Assembly: GCA_034190875.2 (NCBI GenBank)
Contig: CM067344.1
Span: forward strand, 29,263,533-29,327,532
Reading direction: 5' to 3'
From: Urechis unicinctus
Lineage: Eukaryota > Annelida > Polychaeta > Xenopneusta > Urechidae
DNA: 64,000 bases
The stretch's first letter is position 1. Every line of letters begins with the position of its first letter. Under the pieces are notes generated by a model. It ran no database searches. It was not told the origin of the DNA and was given only the letters and a program-made list of their open reading frames with translations. Below, in pieces: positions 51,501-63,287 of this stretch. The position numbers and the translations under genes are program-made.

Positions 51501-52066
51501 CGTCCCTGCGTCATCAGTCGATCTCTGCGCGTATCGCACGGATGCGTCTCCAAGATTCTCCAACGCTATCAAGAAACCGGAAGTATTCGTCCAGGTGCTA
51601 TCGGCGGAAGTAAACCACGAGTGGCTACGCCAGAAGTCGAGAATAGAGTGCTCCAATACAAAAAGGATAATCCTGGTATTTTTAGTTGGGAGATCCGAGA
51701 TCGTCTGTTGAAAGATGGCATCTGTGATCGAGCTACTGTACCCAGCGTATCATCGATAAGTCGGGTACTGCGCAGCCAAGGGAAAGGGGACGAATCTCCC
51801 GGGGACGCGTTAGGGACCGCGACACCGGATGGGGAGCGGATGACGCGGTGTGATTACGACGATGACGGATCAGAAGTCGACGAGGATGAGTTGGTTGATG
51901 CTGACGATGAAGTCAATGATGACGGTGAGAATCATTGATCTCTTCTGTGTAGTAGTCGCTGTGTGATGCGTGATGATTCAAATTGCTTTGGTAACGTTTG
52001 CTACGCGCTCGTGTTAACTCGAGAATAAATGAACGTTTAGAATAACTGAATGAACGAACGTGATAG

Positions 52067-52120
<54 letters not shown>

Positions 52121-54845
52121 TGAGTTTGAGACTGAAGTGGGATAATTAGAGAGAGAGAGAAAGAGAGAAAGATTTTGATAAATTATTCACTGCGACTAAA
52201 CAGCTTAAACTGTATAATCCTCAATGACTCAGTTTAACGCGCTGCGTCACCCGTGGTCGTTTGAGCCTTGGTAGGGGAGTAGGGGGATACGCTACACGCT
52301 TCACAGAGAACCCACCACTTGTACGTGTGTAATCATTAAATAGCAAGACCTTAAAACAAAAAGAGTCACACTTTTAATCTGCATGAAAATTGGATTTGTA
52401 ACCGATGCCTGTGGCGCGGTGATCATTGGGTAGCGCGAGTTGGTTAGTTTTCAGGGTTGGGGCCGGATGTGAGGTCACGCGTCTCCAGAGAGTTGGCGCG
52501 CGTTTGATGTCGTTTCGATTGCACGTGTTCTGCGCCGGAACTGAGATGGGTTGGTTGGCAAGATGGTTTGTGGTTGAACGGGAGTTGTTGAAGCGGTTGG
52601 ACGCTGTATCGCAGCGCATGTCGGGCTGTGTCCGCTGTTCAAATATATACACTGCCACACCGTGGGCGTTGACTGTGAACAGCTTATGCGGGCTGTATAT
52701 CTGCGGTGCTGACAACCCCTTCCAAATAAGACAATACTTACAGGACAAATGATCTTCTTGTAAATTATATTTGACCATGTGATTCTCAGCAGGCTAGACT
52801 GCCTGTCATCATTGAGGGCTTTTAAAGCAGGGGTTCTAGTCCACACCAATGAATGAATAATAAGGTCGATCATCGGAAGATGATTATTTATATTGTAAGA
52901 AATATCAGCAACTGTGTACTATCGGCAATGTCAGGTTGCTCTTTTGAACCTAGTTCTGGAGTCAGTGCTCCCCCTTCAACTAAGTAATCGAACCGGCTGT
53001 TGTTCTGTTGGGCTTTGTTATGGTGGGCAAGCCTTCTCGACGCAGGAATGTTCAGATTAATTTTTGACGATAATTAGTAGTACTTAACCTCAACATGCCT
53101 TTACCTCAAATATTTTAAGTATTAAATTTCTGTCTCCAGAATCTATATCTTCGGAACCCGGTCTGACTTTGAGTCGGAAGCAGCGTCGCAATCGCACGAC
53201 CTTCTCTGCGGACCAACTGGATCAACTGGAAAAGGCGTTTGAGAGGACGCACTATCCCGATATCTACACGCGCGAGGAATTAGCGCAAAGAACTGGACTA
53301 AGTGAAGCCAGAGTGCAAGTAAGACAAGTTTCTATATCGATCCTCGCGCGTATCATTTTAAAGAATTTACATACAACAACATACAACAGAAGAGATTATC
53401 TAGTTGCCATCGTCTTTAACCTGTAAGAAATTGTGTGATGCGATCACTGAGTCAGGGTTTGCATTAATACTAAATGAACTATTACCATTCTTCATAGCTC
53501 ATGTTCTCTTTAACATGCTACAATATGGCTCTTTAAATATTTACTTGTTTTAATATCATTCAAATCACCGATTGTTTAATACTTGTTATAGTGATAATAA
53601 AAAAATTCATGACCCTCTAAGGAAAAGACTCCGTGGGATGATAATATCGGACATAATTTGCAATTTAGGTATGGTTCAGCAACCGCAGGGCTCGTTGGCG
53701 GAAACAAATGGGCAGTGGGCAGCTAGTCAGCACATTCAACAGTATATTTGGATCAGGTTCTAGCATCACTCCTTCCTGCAGTGCAAATCCATGCAGTCTT
53801 CCAATACAACCCAGTCAAGGTAAAGTCAATGTTTGGGCGAATGGTCTTATCATATACCGTTGAAGATATGAAATATACATATACAAATCTTTAGACAAGG
53901 CGCTGAAAAAACATCGATAGCCATTTTGAGTGATCATGCAAACACAGGAAGTATAAGTTAGTAATCATAGTTTTTTTGAATGTCATATCACTGGTATAAA
54001 TGCTGCCATGTTTGCTCAACCTCCGTTTCTTGTTTCTTTTAGAACCTCTGCCAAGCTTTCCCACCCACCCACAGTACAAATCCGAGCCTTCCTTTTTCAA
54101 CTCATTGTCAGATCCCTACCGCCATCACCAACAGGTTCCCCCCATTTTATTGAATCACGCGCATGCGCCAGACCTAGTACTTTTTTTCGTTGCTCATTGT
54201 GATGATGATTAAACGTGATATCCGGGACCGGTTCATATCAGTTGAGTGTGCTCAAAGATAACTAAACGTTTTTAATGTGTTGGAACTGTTAATTCATAAT
54301 CTAGATATGATACCAAACATGTGATTTTCTTTCATCTACGACAAAGGTCATTGTTTTAACCTGCCTGTGTTTGACCTCGCAGGTTATGCCATATCACCCC
54401 TACCTCTCAACGCCACACGTCAGCCAACCCCTGACCGGAAGCTGTTGGAGTTCCAGTATACCCAGCGCGCTACGCAGCACCTCTTCCTACGCGTACAGCG
54501 GAATGCAGACGCCGTTTCACTTCTCTAGTCCACTATCAGGTACCTTAGCTTAAACTCTACTCAATTGTTATATTTTGCATCCTAGCTTTTTTATTCTAGA
54601 TAGAGAACTTATACCCCATTTTTATTGCGCAGGATGCCATTTGGTCGGTTTATTTCCTGTGTACAACTAATCAAAATATATGAAATATCATTGCTTTGTA
54701 ACACAGAGTATATGTGTTTGTAACAGGTCAAGGGATGGAGAATCATTTTGGTATGAGCAGTAAGGGGCATCACCACTCAGGCGCTCTTGGCAGTGGAGTC
54801 GGTTTGAGCGGGGTATCTCACTTCCCGGGCCTGTCCGCTTTGTGA
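48522..54845 (+). CDS. Pax3/7: Pax3/7-type paired-homeodomain transcription factor
   Basis: Seven coding exons: 48522-48582 (1a), 51400-51924, 53140-53318, 53669-53819, 54043-54134, 54383-54539 and 54727-54845. All are GT-AG and phase-compatible, giving about 427 residues. The paired domain (about 21-147) begins [20 protein letters not shown] and includes [19 protein letters not shown] and [13 protein letters not shown]. An acidic linker (about 170-196) follows. The homeodomain (210-269) starts [20 protein letters not shown] and crosses an intron between positions 46 and 47, as in known Pax3/7 genes. [13 protein letters not shown] gives Ser at position 50, the Pax hallmark. No octapeptide (HSIDGILG-like) is seen in the linker and no OAR motif at the C-terminus. 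The donor after exon 5 (GTTCCC at 54135) is weak. It is a nuclear DNA-binding regulator, known in neural, neural-border and muscle or segmental patterning. Family certain; first exon less so. Confidence 0.95.
50802..50847 (+). CDS. Pax3/7: Alternative first coding exon (1b) of Pax3/7
   Basis: ATG at 50802 in a good context (A at -3, G at +4) opens [15 protein letters not shown], then one base before a GTAAGG donor at 50848. The phase is the same as exon 1a, so it would join directly to the paired-domain exon as ...[14 protein letters not shown]. It lies 550 bp before the paired exon. It would serve a downstream promoter. Exon 1a has the stronger donor (GTAAGT), so I rank 1b second. Confidence 0.5.
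51055..51130. repeat. Dispersed repeat in the Pax3/7 intron before the paired exon
   Basis: CTCTTTTAAACC, then GCGCTCCCC, TAAGTACTCGATCGACTGTT and TCTGTTGGGCT match 52939-53020 in the next intron, at roughly 70% identity by eye. It is probably two copies of one short element. Confidence 0.6.
52072..52172. repeat. (GA)n microsatellite in a Pax3/7 intron
   Basis: A pure GAGA tract to about 52118, then a second short tract at 52149-52170, 150 bp after the paired exon. Confidence 0.92.
52939..53020. repeat. Second copy of the intronic dispersed repeat
   Basis: CTCTTTTGAACC, GTGCTCCCCC, TAAGTAATCGAACCGGCTGT and TCTGTTGGGCT, in the same orientation as 51055-51130. Confidence 0.6.
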
Positions 54846-55027
54846 CGTCAGAGTCATAGCACGTGACTTAATCCACGCAACCCAAACGAGTGTGTCCGTG
54901 CGATGAACAAGTTGTGTTTTCCTTTGTGGGTAAAGAGATTTTTTGCGCATAATCGCCTGTCAGGTGGATTCGCTATGGCCGTTTAAGGCTTCCAGAATGC
55001 TTCCCGACATCCAACTCCAACAAACGA

Positions 55028-55036
55028 AAATAAAAG
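55028..55036 (+). terminator. Candidate polyadenylation signal of Pax3/7
   Basis: AATAAA within GAAAATAAAAG, 185 bp after the stop. A second AATAAA is at about 55625 (GAGGAATAAAGC). Either could be used. Confidence 0.4.
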
Positions 55037-55039
55037 TTC

Positions 55040-58000
55040 CGCTGTTCGTGTGATCTTGGATGAGAACGACAGATTAACTCTGCCAAACGATTGAAAGTGT
55101 GTCCATGGGAAATGTTACCAAGAAGTTTTGAACAAACTTAACATACCTGTCTTCATCGTAGCATGGATGGTTCGTTGACGTCATCTGACATCATGTGACC
55201 TTGTCTTCAAGCTTCTAGTCTTTGGACGCTGGACCGGTGAACCGACGAATTCGGAAAGAATTGGAATTCGGTGTGAGATTCTGATTTTTGAAAACCAGAA
55301 ACAGTCTTTCTAGTTACTTTTTTAGTGTATTTGTATATTTCATCTCAGTCTTCGATTAGATGTTTATTTAGAGTTGTTAGTCTGTAAACCGTTCGTTGGT
55401 TTATACAGCTAGCCGTTACTTGCCTGGTCAGCTCATTGAAATCTGAATTGTTTTGTTTGTGTTTGCCTATTCGTAACGTTTTAAAAGTTTCATATCATTA
55501 TTCCAGATGGTGCCTTGTTGAAAAATAGTTTATTGAGGCGTTGTATGCTTTTTTATTCTTTGGTAAAAACTATTTATTTTTAGTGACACATCGTTAACTT
55601 TTGATATAATCGCTTCAAGCCGAGGAATAAAGCTGGTGCGTATTTTGTATGCGACTTGAGAATTTTTTTTACTGTGACCTTTGCCCTAACCTTGTTCATT
55701 TTTCAAGAAATTTCTTCCTCCAAATGACATTTGAAGACCTTTCCCCTCACTAAGCTACTGACTTGCATCAAAGATCCTCATTTAATTCGAAAGAAGACGG
55801 GTTCCCACATTTAGCCACCAGTCAACACCCCCGCAGGGCTCAAAATTACAACTTCCATCATGAGAGTTTTACCAGGGAGCATAAAATGCTAATTTTATGG
55901 AGTTGCTAAGGGTGTCCGCATGGGGCGCTAGGGTCGGTGACACATTTACCAAAAGGCTCAGTGTGCGGGATGAAAGGGGATCGGTTTCTTGTTGGGCTGC
56001 TGGCTCCTCCTTTGAAGGTTTATAGAAGCACTTCCCTTTTGATTCTAACGAGCATATGTCTTCCTGCACATGACCAATTCGTATCCAAATTAATCGAATC
56101 CATACAACTGTCACAACTTTAGCGTTGATAGCCTGAGACGAATATAAATGATCATTTTGGGTGGTGCGATTTGGCCTCCATCAATCATAAACAGCCTTGA
56201 GAAACATCTCGTAATGCCTCGCGAATTATCCCCACTTAAGAGCACATGCCGTGGAAACATTGCTTGTCGGAAATAAATGGAGTTGTATGGTATTGTATCC
56301 TTGTCATCAGAAATGGTAAAGAGGTTAGATCTAACAAATGAAAGTTCGGGTTGTATTAATGCCAGCGGATGAACATGCGAATACGGGGGGAAAAGCGGTG
56401 ATTTTACAGGTGTACTTTGCACCCTGTTTTCTCTGCCTTGTATGACTATCCGCGAGATAACCGTATCCGAATGAAGAAGAGCTCGTTGCCATCGAGGCAT
56501 AAAGACTGCCCGCGGCGAGGCAAATTAAAACCTTTGTGAGGAGCTGTCGGTTGGCGCTGATGAGGCCAATGGTGTAGTGATAAATGTCCCTCTTCTTCTT
56601 ACACCCTACATCCTTTGTAATGTTCCTCGACCCTGCATGGCGAACACCCTCACCTGTGGGGAGGGTAATAACATCAACAAGCGTTGCATTCACACCTGGG
56701 CTCGTCAACTGCAGGTGGCTGCTCTCACTAATTAAGTATGCGGAACTATATGCTTGGGGCTTGGGTCACAGGCAGGAGCGTCCAGGAGATAAAGTCGTTC
56801 ATTATCAAACGATTTGCCGCCTGACATCTCGTAAAATCACGATCACTCGAATTCTTGTACCGGGCAAGTTCATTGACCACCATGAATATAAATGTAAAAA
56901 AACTATTATAAATTACAATTTTATTTATTAGGAACGGAACTCAAATAATAATCATCCCTCAAACACTATTCAGGCAACAAAAATGTTACCTCAAATGCAT
57001 TTTCAAAGCTGAATTTGCATTTCTCTGAATTTCATTGACTCTAATTACATACTACCAGCAGGGTGCGATGTCCAACACACAGTCGATTTCTTTCACGATT
57101 CACCACAGCCCAGTAGGTGCGCTAAAGTCACCATCTACGCCCACTCCCAGGAGACCAGAGGACAACTGCATCTCAACCTTAAATGATAGACCTCAAATTA
57201 AGTGTCGGAAAAACGTTGGGATATTTACGACCCTCGAACACCTGTGATTTTGCCCCTGGGGTCTTCAAAACACCTCTGTATTTCCGCTGTTTGTGGTCTA
57301 ACAATTCTTTGCTGTCGACCACCAACAAAAACACAAATTCCCTGTATCACATTGGAAGCAATTTGATAGCTATACGGAAAATCGGATTGGGAGCGAGCGA
57401 ATGAGGGGGATATCAGAGGAAGTGTGAATCTATGGGTACGTGTGGTTGTTCCGCGGATATGCTTGTCATTGGGGGTTTGGATGGTTTGTGTTGAGGTGTC
57501 AATGGTAGTGAAGGATGGACGCGGGAAGTGCCTTGGTTCCGACCGCTGACAACAAATGGACTGAAGTCTCAGAATCTATAGTCACTTCTAATTACGTTTG
57601 CATTTTCCCAAAAATGTCGTTTTGGGAAATGTCTCTAAGGAGAATAGAAACATATAAGGCTTGTTCTGCGATGCGAATCGATTTGACAAAATATGGCCTG
57701 AAATGATTCTAATATACCGTAATTTTGATAATAATTGCGTTGAATAGGGATAATTCAACACCTTCAATTAGCGAAGAGCGCCCTGACTCTAATTGATCGA
57801 AAAGCATTTCGTTCTATTATGCTACCGCACGTGAAACGATTCCTGCTTGGGGCCAATTTCACCTAAAAGCAATTTGTCATGCTATCTACCCCGCGATCTG
57901 CCTTATGCCTGATCTCATAGAGGTCGTCGCTGATGTGTCCAACCTTCCGGCATCAAAGCAGCCAAAAAGTGGACTCCGCAAGGTGTGAATAACTCATAAT

Positions 58001-58830
58001 CGCTAGGCTGTAGAATATGAAATGTGATGTAGATGGATCGATTGTCATTGTGTTCAGCCGATTCACAGAGCTAGTTTGATTTGTCATTGTCAATGAATAA
58101 ATACCGCCCTAAAACCATGATAGATAGCAACGTTGTATCACGTGATCTTTGCTTGTCACGTAGCTTTGTGAAAACGACCGAGGTTAACTAGAATTTTGAG
58201 ATGCCTCGTATGGTGTGAAATGTCAAATCATCTGCCGACAGTTCGGTACTAATTGAGCGACGATAGCCGTGGATAACACCTGTGTTTTTGAACTTTTGAG
58301 CGCGGAAACTGACATGAGCTTTGGTACAGAATTTTGTAGGTGTTACATAGAAGCGACTGTTATTGTGTCAAGTCACAAATGCCATTGTTCCGAACGTTTG
58401 AAGGTTATAATAATAACGCAGCCACACCAGACTTACTTTTCTGCTGCTAAGATAGATATTCTTTAATGGAAACTTTTTTCAATATTTTGATAGCTAATGC
58501 CTTATGTGCACATCATTTCATGCATATATTTTTGAGGAGGTCTTGAGGCGGCGATTGTTTTTATACTAGAGGTTGGCAGACAGAGCCTTTGCACGCTTTA
58601 AGGCTGAGTGCACAGAGAATTGAGAAGAACATGATCGGCTGCTCAATGAGTGGAGTAAAATAAGTTTTGTTTCTTAACATTTGGAGTGGACTAAAGATTG
58701 TCGCTTTCAAAAATGGATTAGTTTAAGTTCATCAGAATAAGGCTTGCTGCTTTATTGATAGAACAGAACAAGGCTGGCTGTTTAAAGAGTATGGATGGCT
58801 TTTAACGAGTTGGCTAACAAAGCTGGCAGT
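55040..58830. other. 3' flank of Pax3/7, no further gene seen
   Basis: Only short frames without family resemblance or splice partners (longest 129 residues at 56111-56500, minus). It may hold regulatory DNA of the Pax gene, but nothing specific can be pointed to. Confidence 0.45.
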
Positions 58831-58834
58831 TTTA

Positions 58835-59018
58835 GCGAAATGCAATGCATAAGGCTGACTGTTTAACAAATTCAACAGAGCAAGGTTGGTTGTATAACGA
58901 GATGAATAGAATAAGGCTGGCTGTTAAGCGAATAGAATAAGGCTGGCTGTTAAGCGAATAGAATAAGGCTGGCTGTTAAGCGAATAGAATAAGGCTGGCT
59001 GTTAAGCGAATAGAATAG
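58835..59018. repeat. 26-bp minisatellite
   Basis: GAATAGAATAAGGCTGGCTG with TTAAGC repeats four times at 58907-59013. Looser forms of AAGGCTGGCTGTTTAA extend upstream to about 58740, showing how the array matured from a degenerate precursor. Confidence 0.88.
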
Positions 59019-59327
59019 AACATGCAATTTTCGCTGATTTGGCGTAACGTTTCCGATTCTGAGGAATTAATGAAGTGATTTGAGTGTTATCCATGTTAAC
59101 AGTAATATATAACTGAGTAGTGATCGCTTTAAAGACAACAACAATGACAACGACAGCAACACCACGACCAACAACAACAAAAACAACAGAACTCCCCCGA
59201 GCGACAATGGGGTGCATATATACATGAGTCAGGCGAAACCGAACACTGCGATTCCAGATGCCAGGCTTCAGAGCGCAGAGCAGGTTATGCGACACTGAAT
59301 AAATGCACGCACTTGTATCGATGGTTT

Positions 59328-59460
59328 GAATGAGCGGTTATTATTCAATAGACAGGGATGAATGAGCGGTCGTTATTGAATGGATGGGGATGAATGAGAG
59401 GCTGCTGTTGAAGGGATATAATTGAATGAGCGGTCGTTATTAAATGGATAGCATGTGTGC
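59328..59460. repeat. Degenerate ~33-bp repeat
   Basis: GAATGAGCGGTCGTTATT followed by AATGGATAG recurs four times with small changes. Confidence 0.75.
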
Positions 59461-61380
59461 TGGGAGAGTGGGAGCGAGAGAAGGGGTTGTGAATAGGTCA
59501 ATGTGTGGTTACATGATAGATCGAATCGCACAGGTAGTGGTTTTATCAATGCACGGAAAGTCGAATAATGTAATTCAGAACTGAATATCCAGAAGAGACG
59601 AGTGTATTTCTACTGATTACGAGGTTTATTTCACCCAGAGATGAGGAACAGATAACAGACTGAGGATGATCAAACAACAACAATGGCCAGCGGTAGATGT
59701 TCTCTTTAGAAAACGTAGTGTTGCTCTTCAATGGTTCATGAATTCGTTAGATCTCGCAATGTAAAAGAACTTCTGTAAAAGTCACACGGGAGAATTAATG
59801 GCCTTGTTTGAGTATAGCGCCGGACAAAAGGGTACACAGTTGCACATTTCGACATCAGAGTGATAGCTTAGAGGGGGTAACATAAGTAGGCATTAAAAGA
59901 GGCACACGGCGAAGGAACGAGGCCTGTAATAGGAATTTGATGGTTTTCGTCTGGCTGGTGTGCAAGCGCCCGGCCTGGGGACATCATAACGTTGATTGGT
60001 AATTGATTGAGAATCAGTGGCTGTGATGTGGCGCACGCGGGCTGTGACCTCCTGGGCTATTTACCCCCTGGGGACACAAACAAGAGACACCGGCGACCTC
60101 CCCTCGGCCACCCTCGCACTGTGCCTCATGCGCTTGACCGAATGAGGGCGTTATATTCCTTCTAGTGGACAGCAGGTACATAGGTTTATACAAGAGTAAC
60201 ACCTCCCATGCCCTCCCTCCATATTCCCACCAGATGCATCCGCAGACTAAAGAACTTCTCCTATGAACTTTAACCCATTGTCATGGGACTCCTACCTTAT
60301 TATTAGCCCCCATATTTCACAATAAAAGCCCTATCAATTACTTTCAGCCGGCTTAACCCCTTTACATCGTTGTTACTAATGGCAGTGGGAACGCAATCGG
60401 GTGCGAATTCCGCTCCGCCGCGCGCATCAATACCCCGTTTACGTTGTTAATTTACACGGCAAAATCCTTGTGAAATTTTCTGTGAAAATGAGGGGAACAT
60501 TGTCCAAGAGCCATAGAATTTGAAAATGATTTGGAGGGGCTGGGGCCAATAGGTTCGTTCCCTGGAGGGAGCGCGACTTTCCCTGCAGCGTGCAACCAGC
60601 AAAATGCGCATCGGCCATTATAAAATGGAAACCGGTGATGCTGGTGGCGAGACGAATCGCGAAAGGCAAAGCAAACAATCGGCCGGTGAAATTTAATTTG
60701 GTTCGGGTGCCTGGCGCATCTGTTAAATCCCGCATGCGCCATATGGCGACAAAAGTTCCAATCTATAAAATAACTTGACACCTATGGCAATCTCTGCGGG
60801 AAGGTGGGAAAAATGAACAGGAATTGGCTGAACAAATTTAGAAAAGAAAATGGCGCGTTAAATGAATGTTGTCATATAATAGGTAGATGTAAAACGGATA
60901 TGAAAACGTAAATGATCTAATCTTTGTCATTCTGTCAAATTTAGTACGCATTTGCAAATAAGAGGTTTTATGAAAATCATTCATTCAATACATATCACTA
61001 AAGACTGCATTGCTTACTTAAACCTTGTGTTGAAACGGATTCCAAAAACATATGTCGCAAAAGCGGTCGGAGTATAGAAGGTGAAGCGATTGAAAGCAGA
61101 TCGTACATGAACAGAGAGGCGGTCTTATCCTTGGATTCTGAATGAGCAGATGAAGAGGAAACTGATTAAGCTAATGCAGCTGCTGTCAAGTCGACGTGGA
61201 TGGTGATTATTGCTATGGATTAATCTGTGTTGCATTGACACTGGTTAGCGAAAACAAAATCAAGGCGGTGATGTTTGATTGGAAGGAAACATCAGCCGGG
61301 CGGTAACTCAAGTCACGTTCTCACTGTCCATATAAAAAATCGTCAAAATTTTGTCGTTAAAAAAATGTCATTCCAAACTT
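59461..61380. other. Intergenic, no gene seen
   Basis: The segment at about 60540-60770 has a mixed, GC-rich composition open in several frames on both strands, unlike its surroundings; no protein family is recognisable. Confidence 0.4.
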
Positions 61381-61442
61381 CTTATTTCTGACGGGACAGG
61401 AGTTTTAGGCCAATATGGCACACGGTTGACGCTGCAATGCAT
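61381..61442 (-). repeat. Copy of an array-flank repeat outside the array
   Basis: On the minus strand ATGCATTGCAGCGTC, GTGTGCCAT and GTCCCGTCAGAAATAAGAA match 9845-9900 and 42712-42782. It shows that part of the array flank is itself a dispersed element. Confidence 0.65.
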
Positions 61443-62480
61443 CAGCAGCTGTAACAATAGACACTTCTTAGAAGCTGCACCAAGTTTAGTGCCAGTATTA
61501 TTGGCACTACAAAACACTGCTTAAAGTCATGGCTATACTTATGTAATGTCAACATAATAATATCCAAATGATACAAATAATAATGATCATTGTATACAAG
61601 ATGACACAATATGACGTAATCGTAAGAATTACGTAATGACAACAATATCATATTAGATATGATAATATGAATACAATAATAGGTGGTACTAGAAAATGAT
61701 GGCCTGGTTGTACTGACAACAAACGAACTAAGCCAAACCAAACTACAAATAAAACATAGAAATGACGCTGCTGATGAGATCTAAAAGGAAAAAAAGGGGG
61801 CGGGTGGGCGTGCTAAACTTAGTAGAACTGACCAATGCGATGCTAGAAGAGAGCTGTCTGACCAATTAAAAATGAGCGCGGCAAGTATACACCCCAGCGC
61901 CATAGGAGCATCTTCTTAAGCCGGATATGGACCGAGCGCAAGTGTACACGACCGACCTGTAATAAAATTATCAAAGGGGTACCCCGGTGGGCCGTTGACT
62001 AAACTTCCGCGTCGGATCCATTTTTACACCCCTTCATTTCTGAAGGAGACAAAAAGGCCTGAGACTGAGCGATAGGATCAGAAGATGGGCGAATAGCGCA
62101 TGCGTAGGTACTCTGGTACTGGTCCAGATCGCTATGCATTTGCATATGTTTGTTAATTAAGTTCGTAGTCCTAACTTTTACTAGTCCGATTGAAAAACTT
62201 ACTTGCCCGGTCAGAGTATGAAAGTATGACTAAAGCGGAATTTACCGGAATCGCCGATCACGAGCTTGATGAGTTTAGCAACGCAGTTAGTTTAGACCTT
62301 GAGCTCGCATACAGACGATTGGGGTTTTCTTTCTCGCACGTTCCCAGGAATCGCCGATCGATCTTAATATGCTTCCTTTAAAAAAAATAGAATATAAAAA
62401 CGACTTGTCCCGTCGGGCAAGTTAGATGGCAGCTTCACTTGTCCGACGGTCTCACCTACTTGCCAGGGACAATCGGTCGA
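61443..62480. other. Intergenic, no gene seen
   Basis: Short open frames only, with no family resemblance. A short inverted motif, ACTTGTCCCGTCGGGCAAGT, lies at about 62403-62422 (see findings). Confidence 0.4.
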
Positions 62481-62483
62481 TGG

Positions 62484-62686
<203 letters not shown>

Positions 62687-62796
62687 ATATAGATCAGTTT
62701 GTAAGTGGTAACATCACCAGGCGATGTACACAGGAGCTGTATTTAAATCGAGGCGAAGGCTTATTTCTCTGCGCGGCGGAATATTCTAGTGTCTGC

Positions 62797-63287
62797 GCGA
62801 TCTCCTTGCGCATCGGCTTCTGCGCAGGCTAGGATTCGCCTTTCCACCACATAGATCGCTTTGGGGCAAATTCGGGCCATTACGCCAGGAAATATTGATA
62901 CGATATATGCTACTCGCTCCCCACCCCGATGAGAGTTCACGTGTTTTATGAAAAAAATAGAAAGACACACAACCAAAAAATGTTAGAATATGATTTGCCA
63001 AAATTTAATACTTGTGACTGCAGGGCATTGGTAACATAACCTAAATAACTGCAAAATGCTGCCTTTGTGGACAGTAAACACAGCTTTATTTCCCACAGAA
63101 GGGCTTACTTCCGAGCTTCCCCGATACGCCCCATTCATGTTGACCATTCATATTTGTTTATGTTTGACGCGCGCTGCTTTTTATCGCCCGGTCAGAGGTT
63201 AAAACCGGGTCAAATCGCATGCGCTCCGTTAACTATTGCAGAGATGTTATGTTAGCATAGAGTCAAACATGTCTGCCATGGAGAGTG
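62797..63287. repeat. Dispersed element, long form
   Basis: Starts GCGATCTCCTTGCGCATCGG and ends TCTGCCATGGAGAGT. The first and last roughly 40 bp are joined directly in the 79-bp insertion at 5094-5172 in intron 2 of Reeler copy 1. No open frame of note. Confidence 0.7.

Noticed and set aside
56111-56708. Minus-strand frames downstream of Pax3/7
   Set aside because: Two overlapping frames with no recognisable domain, codon pattern or splice partners.
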